A stretch of 64,000 nucleotides of DNA, taken from contig NZ_NEGI01000002.1 of NCBI RefSeq assembly GCF_002135345.1, forward strand, positions 124,001 through 188,000. The letters run 5' to 3'. Source of the stretch: Acinetobacter sp. ANC 4648. Lineage in GTDB: Bacteria; Pseudomonadota; Gammaproteobacteria; Pseudomonadales; Moraxellaceae. The stretch's first letter is position 1. Each line of letters begins with the position of its first letter. Positions 59,159 to 64,000 of the stretch are shown here, piece after piece. The notes beneath the pieces are model-generated. The model worked only from the letters and a program-made list of their open reading frames with translations, searched no databases and was not told the DNA's origin. The position numbers and the translations under genes were made by a program.

Positions 59159-59908
59159 TTAGATCACTTTCGCTTCGTTTTTAAGTTTTTCAACAAGCTC
59201 GTCAACAGATTTCACTTGTACACCAGCTTTACGCTCTGCAGGTGGTTCAACTTTAACTGTTTTAAGTTTAGTTGTTGCTGAAACGCCATAATCTGCAGGA
59301 GACTTAACATCAAGCGGCTTTTTACGTGCTTTCATGATATTTGGAAGAGCAGCATAACGTGGCTCATTCAAACGTAAGTCTGTGGTAATAATTGCGGGAA
59401 GGTTCAGTTCAACAGTTTGTAAACCACCGTCAACTTCACGCGTCACTTGAACTTTATCGCCAGTAACATTAACTACAGAAGCAAATGTACCTTGACCAGC
59501 ACCCAATAGAGCACCAAGCATCTGACCGACTTGATTCGAGTCATCATCAATTGCTTGTTTACCAAGAAGGATAAGTTCTGGTTTTTCTTGTTCTACAATA
59601 CCTTTTAAGATTTTAGCAACTTCAAGTGCTCCAATCTCATCAGTAGTTTCTACTAAGATACCGCGGTCAGCACCAAGTGCCATAGAAGAACGGATTTGTT
59701 CCTGAGCTTCTTTAGGACCGATAGAAACTACAACGATTTCCGAAACTGTTCCTTTTTCTTTTAAGCGAACTGCTTCTTCCACTGCGATTTCACAGAATGG
59801 GTTGATTGACATTTTAACGTTAGTAAGGTCTACCCCACTATTGTCCGGTTTAACGCGAACTTTAACGTTGGCATCAACCACACGTTTTACAGCAACAAGA
59901 GCCTTCAT
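59159..59908 (-). CDS. etfB: Electron-transfer flavoprotein, beta subunit
   Basis: Partner of EtfA that binds AMP and docks dehydrogenases. The 249-residue protein begins [20 protein letters not shown] and has the family signature [47 protein letters not shown] and the end segment [14 protein letters not shown], the recognition loop region. GAGGATT precedes the ATG. It is first in etfB-etfA and the promoter should lie in the long gap upstream. Confidence 0.97.
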   Translation of the reverse strand: MKALVAVKRVVDANVKVRVKPDNSGVDLTNVKMSINPFCEIAVEEAVRLKEKGTVSEIVVVSIGPKEAQEQIRSSMALGADRGILVETTDEIGALEVAKILKGIVEQEKPELILLGKQAIDDDSNQVGQMLGALLGAGQGTFASVVNVTGDKVQVTREVDGGLQTVELNLPAIITTDLRLNEPRYAALPNIMKARKKPLDVKSPADYGVSATTKLKTVKVEPPAERKAGVQVKSVDELVEKLKNEAKVI

Positions 59909-60667
59909 GTAATCCTCGGCTGTTTTAGCAAAAGTAATAGTTAAGAAAAGTTATAATAACTCTTCTTTTAAAATTTTTAGGTGCCCTATCTTGCAATGTG
60001 TTTGGCATTTCGGTCAAGTCACAATTATCGAAAGCGCTATAAAAAAGCACAAAAATCATTGAACGGACAGTTCATAAAAAAAGTTTAAGCTATAATTTAT
60101 TCAATTTTAGTAACTATTTTAAATTACTTAAGTATTGATTTTTAAAGACACTTCACATATCAATAGCTTTAATTTAAGACTTCAAAAAAATAAACTGTTT
60201 ATTCGTATTTTTGACACCAAAGTGTACTATCTTGATCCAATTAAATGTCATTTAAGATAGAGAATTGAAAATTTGCTAATAAAGTGACTTAAACCGAATA
60301 AAAATTAAACCAATTTAGAATTCTTTTTAGAGATTAATGCGCAAAAACAAACGAAACTGACTATTTATTTTAATGATTTAAACCCTTGATGATAATCCTT
60401 GCATTATTTATTGATGCCTAGTGATCAATTTAAAATTTCTCGATGTTTAAATCAACTCAATATTCAATACGAGACTAATGTGCTATTCCCAACCTACTTA
60501 CCGTAAAATCTACAAAAACCTGCCTCGTTTACAGCAAAACAAAATCAACTTTTAGAAAAAACAATGCCACGTTAACAATGAAATTTTCACACATTTTTGA
60601 TCATCCAGCCTTGAGTCAAAAAAGCCCATGATGACTATATCTACTGTATAAAAATTCATGATAAAGC
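59909..60667. other. Long AT-rich intergenic region upstream of etfB
   Basis: About 760 bases without a supportable gene or RNA. The etfB promoter and the end of the small downstream gene's transcript must lie here, but no T-tailed hairpin was recognised. Confidence 0.45.
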
Positions 60668-61027
60668 TTACACGCCCAAAAAATCACGATGAATATGACT
60701 TAACTCAATTAAATCTTGTTTCTCTAAATCAAATGTTTTCCAGATTTGAATAAAGTCTTGCTTTAAATCAATATGACTTGACTGAATCTGACTCTCTTTC
60801 CATTGCTGGTCTGATATCCATAAATATATTTGCTGAGTAAGCTGATTTACAGCTTGTACCTGCCCGTTTAAATTCAGTCCCAACACAATGGCATGTTCAG
60901 GTAGGCAAGACTCTATTTTGGGTAAACTCAGCTCTACAAAGTGTTTAATTTGTCTTAGACCATAACCACGGAAAATTTCTTTTTGCGCTGCCGTTAATTG
61001 TTCATATTTTTGCTGGATATTATTCAT
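60668..61027 (-). CDS. Small helical protein of unknown function
   Basis: A 119-residue soluble protein, MNNIQQKYEQLTAAQKEIFR at the start, with alternating helices and a possible beta segment (IVLGLNLNGQVQAVNQLTQQ). No family was recognised and no neighbours suggest a role. The ATG at 61027 is used; a GTG three codons earlier, with AGGTGGAAA in front of it, is an equal alternative. Codon use resembles the neighbours, so it is probably native. Confidence 0.6.
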   Translation of the reverse strand: MNNIQQKYEQLTAAQKEIFRGYGLRQIKHFVELSLPKIESCLPEHAIVLGLNLNGQVQAVNQLTQQIYLWISDQQWKESQIQSSHIDLKQDFIQIWKTFDLEKQDLIELSHIHRDFLGV

Positions 61028-61437
61028 TACACTCACTTTCCACCTGTATATTGATCATTTTTGTTACGATCTATTCTATTTTTATCTCGCAATAATAAAA
61101 TACGACTATATTATAATGCAATGTGCTTTTTCTAATTCTTTAGCATAAGCTTTGCTGATACTCAAGAATAAGCATAAATTGTTCCAATTCCATGAATACT
61201 GCTTAAATATAAAAATATTTTAAATGCAAGACTGCTATGCTCACTTGATGACATAGAGTACCTTTTAGAAAAGTAAAGCGATAAAAGATGGCATATACTG
61301 CATAAATAAAGACTACAATTTTTTTCAAAAACAATATAACAAAAAAGCTATTCTAAAAAAGAGGTGGATTTCAGCCCTATTTTATACAATAAAATGTTCA
61401 ACTAATTTAATAAATTCATCACTATCAGGAAAATAAT
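61028..61437. other. AT-rich intergenic region upstream of the FAD monooxygenase gene
   Basis: About 400 bases, divergent promoter region; no gene or structured RNA recognised. Confidence 0.4.
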
Positions 61438-62964
61438 ATGAAAAATAATGTTCTGATTGTTGGTGCTGGGCCTACTGGACTAGTCCTTGCTTTATGGTTA
61501 ACAAAACAAGGTATTCCAGTCCGTATTATTGATAAAACTGCAAAACCTACAATCAATTCAAGAGCCTTAGGTATACAGGCACGCACCTTAGAACTTTATC
61601 AACAAATGGATCTTACTGACGAAATTACTCATGCTGGTCATGCAAACTTACAGCTCAATTTATGGGTCAATGGTAAAAAACGTGGCATTTTAAAACTGGT
61701 CGAACAAGGTCAAAAACTGACACCCTATCCCTTTCTCTTAATTTACCCTCAAGACCAACATGAGCGGATTTTAATTCAATATCTAGAGAAACTTGGGGTC
61801 ATGGTTGAACGTTCTACGGAGTTAATCAGTTTTTCCGACTATCCTGATCATGTCAGCGCACAAATTATTGGGCCTCAAGGAAAAGAAAATTATCATGCTC
61901 ATTTTCTCGCAGCTTGTGATGGCGGTAAATCACCGATTCGCCACAAACTAGGATTAAATTTTTCAGGTGGAACTTATTCACAAGTTTTTTATGTGGCAGA
62001 TGTAGACATCAAAGGCTTCACCATTCATGGTGGCGCACATATCTCTTTTGATCAACATGATTTTGTTTTACTGCTATCTTATGGAAAATTAGGCCAAGCA
62101 CGCCTGATCGGGATTATTCGTGAAGATCGAGTAAAATCATTACAAAACCTAAACTTTGAGGATATTAATCAGACTGCCATTCAAGATTTAGGAATAAGTA
62201 TTGAAAAAGTAAATTGGTTTTCTACCTATCATGTACATCACCGTATTGTGTCTGACTATCATGTCGGTCGCGTCTTTTTAGTCGGAGATGCAGCACATTT
62301 ACATAGCCCAGTTGGGGCACAAGGTATGAATACAGGAATAGGCGACGCGATTAATTTGGCGTGGAAATTGGCAGCTGTACTTAAAAATCAAGCCTCTGAA
62401 CAATTATTAGAAAGTTATCAAATTGAACGGCGGGCTTTTGCTGAAAAACTCATCAAGAGTACCGACCGTTTCTTTAGTATCGTTACTGCAGAGGGTTATA
62501 TTCCCAGTCTAATTCGGATAAAAATCATTCCATATCTGCTGCCTAAAATATATAATAACCACCACCTCAGCCACTTCATTTTTCGTCTTATTTCACAGCT
62601 GGATATTCATTATCGGCACAGTCCACTCAGCCAAAAGAATCTAGGAAAATTGCAAGGTGGTGATCGCTTGCCTTGGATTGAATATGAACAAGGCAATAAT
62701 TTCGAGTCATTAAAAAAAATGCTTTGGCAGGTACATGTTTATGGTACGGCCCAACCTCAATTACAAGTTTGGTGTAAAATGAACAATATCCCTCTATATT
62801 CATTTACTTGGGATATCTCGTGTGAACAAGCGGGTTTATTAGAAAATGCCGTGTACTTACTCCGCCCAGATACTTATATAGCACTAATTGACCCACAAGC
62901 AGAAACACATACTTTAGATCGATATTTTCAACAGCAGCAAATCAATTGTTTCTCTCAAATTTGA
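61438..62964 (+). CDS. FAD-dependent aromatic monooxygenase-like protein
   Basis: Class A flavin hydroxylase of the PheA/TfdB/MhpA type. The 508-residue protein has GAGPTGLVLALWLTKQG (FAD, about residues 9-25), ACDGGKSPIRHKLG (DG motif) and FLVGDAAHLHSPVGAQGMNT with GIGDAINLAWKLAAVL (second FAD motif), followed by the C-terminal thioredoxin-like domain of this group. Its aromatic substrate is unknown: no catabolic genes adjoin it, and enzymes of this type also modify antibiotics (for example tetracycline or rifampicin). AGGAAAA precedes the ATG. Confidence 0.85.
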   Translation: MKNNVLIVGAGPTGLVLALWLTKQGIPVRIIDKTAKPTINSRALGIQARTLELYQQMDLTDEITHAGHANLQLNLWVNGKKRGILKLVEQGQKLTPYPFLLIYPQDQHERILIQYLEKLGVMVERSTELISFSDYPDHVSAQIIGPQGKENYHAHFLAACDGGKSPIRHKLGLNFSGGTYSQVFYVADVDIKGFTIHGGAHISFDQHDFVLLLSYGKLGQARLIGIIREDRVKSLQNLNFEDINQTAIQDLGISIEKVNWFSTYHVHHRIVSDYHVGRVFLVGDAAHLHSPVGAQGMNTGIGDAINLAWKLAAVLKNQASEQLLESYQIERRAFAEKLIKSTDRFFSIVTAEGYIPSLIRIKIIPYLLPKIYNNHHLSHFIFRLISQLDIHYRHSPLSQKNLGKLQGGDRLPWIEYEQGNNFESLKKMLWQVHVYGTAQPQLQVWCKMNNIPLYSFTWDISCEQAGLLENAVYLLRPDTYIALIDPQAETHTLDRYFQQQQINCFSQI

Positions 62965-62990
62965 ACAGATGCTCTTTATAATTAGATTGC

Positions 62991-63914
62991 TTATTTTAAT
63001 ATTTTTTGAGCTCGAGGATGAGCTTGATCATACACTTGTGCAAGACGATCAAAATCGATATGGGTATAAATCTGCGTGGTGGTTAAATTACTATGTCCGA
63101 GCATTTCTTGTACAGCACGTAAATCACCACTATTCGATAGCATATGACTGGCAAAGCAATGACGCAATAAGTGCGGATGTAAATCAACATTAACCTGAGC
63201 TCGTTGCGCTTGAAGTTTCACTCGGTTTTCAATTTGTCGTGGGGTAATTACATTACCCCGTTGCGTAATAAATACCGAGGACTCTGGAGTAAATTCACCC
63301 CGCCAAATTCTATAAATTTTCAACCATTCAATCAAACTTTGTTTGGCCTTAGAACCAAAAGGAACAATCCGAGTTTTATTACCCTTGCCTGTAATTCTTA
63401 AAAGTAAACGATTAAAATCAATATCTCGAATGGTCAGACCATGAATTTCAGCCAAACGTAAACCACTCGAATATAACAACTCAAGTATTGCCCTATCTCT
63501 CAACCAAAGTTGTTGCTCTATCGGCTTTTCAGGTGCAGCTTGGTCAATAATTTGATTGACCGTTTCAATATCAATCATACCCGGTAAAGGTCTGGGCTGT
63601 CTTTTGATATGAAAATCATCAGCTGGATTGATTGTTAAATACTGGCCTTGTTTCGCCCATTTCATAAATTGACGAATAGACGTTAGATGACGTTGCAGAC
63701 TACTGGAACTCAGCTGATCTTGCTCTACTTTAAAAGCTAAATATTCGCGTAAATCTGAAGCTTCAACCTGTTTCAGTTCTATTTTTTTTTGATAACAGAA
63801 ATCGATAAACCCTGATACGTCTCGAAAATAAGCGTCCAACGTATGTTCAGATTGATTTTGAATTTTTCGGTCTTTGAGCCACATAGAGAGCAACTGCATT
63901 GCACCATATTGCAT
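62991..63914 (-). CDS. xerC: Site-specific tyrosine recombinase XerC
   Basis: Resolves chromosome dimers at dif together with XerD. The 307-residue protein has a SAM-like core-binding domain and the catalytic set Arg (SGLRLAEIHGL), Lys (TGKGNKTRIVPFG), His-x-x-Arg (HLLRHCFASHML), His (LGHSNLTTT) and the nucleophile Tyr in QIYTHIDFDRLAQVY. The signature is that of XerC rather than XerD, and its usual dapF-xerC neighbourhood fits the terminator just upstream. AAGGAG six bases before the ATG supports the start at 63914. Confidence 0.93.
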   Translation of the reverse strand: MQYGAMQLLSMWLKDRKIQNQSEHTLDAYFRDVSGFIDFCYQKKIELKQVEASDLREYLAFKVEQDQLSSSSLQRHLTSIRQFMKWAKQGQYLTINPADDFHIKRQPRPLPGMIDIETVNQIIDQAAPEKPIEQQLWLRDRAILELLYSSGLRLAEIHGLTIRDIDFNRLLLRITGKGNKTRIVPFGSKAKQSLIEWLKIYRIWRGEFTPESSVFITQRGNVITPRQIENRVKLQAQRAQVNVDLHPHLLRHCFASHMLSNSGDLRAVQEMLGHSNLTTTQIYTHIDFDRLAQVYDQAHPRAQKILK

Positions 63915-63965
63915 TTTACTCTCCTTGATTTAATTCAGTTAAATTCAATCAAACAGTGTAACTGA

Positions 63966-63993
63966 AAAAGCTCTGACCAATCAGAGCTTTTCA
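63966..63993. terminator. Terminator just upstream of xerC
   Basis: AAAAGCTCTGA (63966-63976) pairs perfectly with TCAGAGCTTTT (63981-63991) around CCAA. It would end a minus-strand transcript from a gene beyond the right edge. Confidence 0.85.
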
Positions 63994-64000
63994 ATTTATC

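Overview
The window is a chromosomal segment of an Acinetobacter-like gammaproteobacterium (Moraxellaceae). The DNA is AT-rich, and several genes or arrangements are typical of that genus: an AmvA-type DHA2 efflux pump with a divergent TetR gene, pobA divergent from an IclR-type pobR, an lldP-lldR-lldD-dld lactate operon, and pqiA split into two genes. The left edge cuts tsf; the right edge lies just upstream of xerC. The exact species cannot be read from the sequence alone.

Layout, left to right. 1-2475: tsf (partial) and rpsB on the minus strand, with a structured rpsB leader containing a possible pseudoknot and a hairpin terminator/attenuator between the two genes; map is divergent. 2803-4156: an MFS transporter with an overlapping 44-residue membrane protein. 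4252-6302: pdxB-epmA, overlapping. 6504-8697: amvR/amvA, with two copies of an 18-bp operator around the promoter. 8788-11455: an outer-membrane protein gene and an exported amidohydrolase gene, probably one operon. 11597-13761: pobA/pobR for 4-hydroxybenzoate, with a perfect 12-bp inverted repeat between them. 13928-15085: a lipoprotein of the catalase fold. 15356-19259: the pqiA-pqiA-pqiB-pqiC envelope lipid-transport operon. 19957-22930: a Fur-boxed IutA-like receptor and a siderophore-type acetyltransferase gene without a visible ribosome-binding site.

22931-30145 is the least stable part. Glutathione reductase (gor), a lipoprotein of the M28 peptidase fold with a degraded active site, and an AraC regulator sit among gene scars: a 49-bp pair of facing insertion-sequence ends, the C-terminal remnant of an alcohol dehydrogenase, the tail of a TonB receptor gene, a probable IS5-family right end, and a 501-bp decayed IS5-family element whose transposase frame is still readable in pieces.

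From 30146 the map returns to core genes: tRNA-Ser(UGA), fadH, the lactate operon with LldR operators, a small P-loop kinase, argG, an L,D-transpeptidase, pyrC-rnt, tRNA-Glu(UUC), a conserved-looking unknown, serC, a four-gene export operon (TolC-like, HlyD-like and two ABC-2 membrane proteins, with no ATPase gene), gltP, a CxxC...CxxC protein of unknown function, gyrA (with an acidic helical insertion in its C-terminal domain), etfB-etfA, a small unknown, an FAD monooxygenase and xerC.

I found no CRISPR array, prophage, rRNA or complete insertion sequence. The best candidates for something new are the ATPase-less ABC-2 exporter, the orphan CxxC/CxxC protein next to gyrA, the porin plus exported amidohydrolase pair, and two small membrane proteins.
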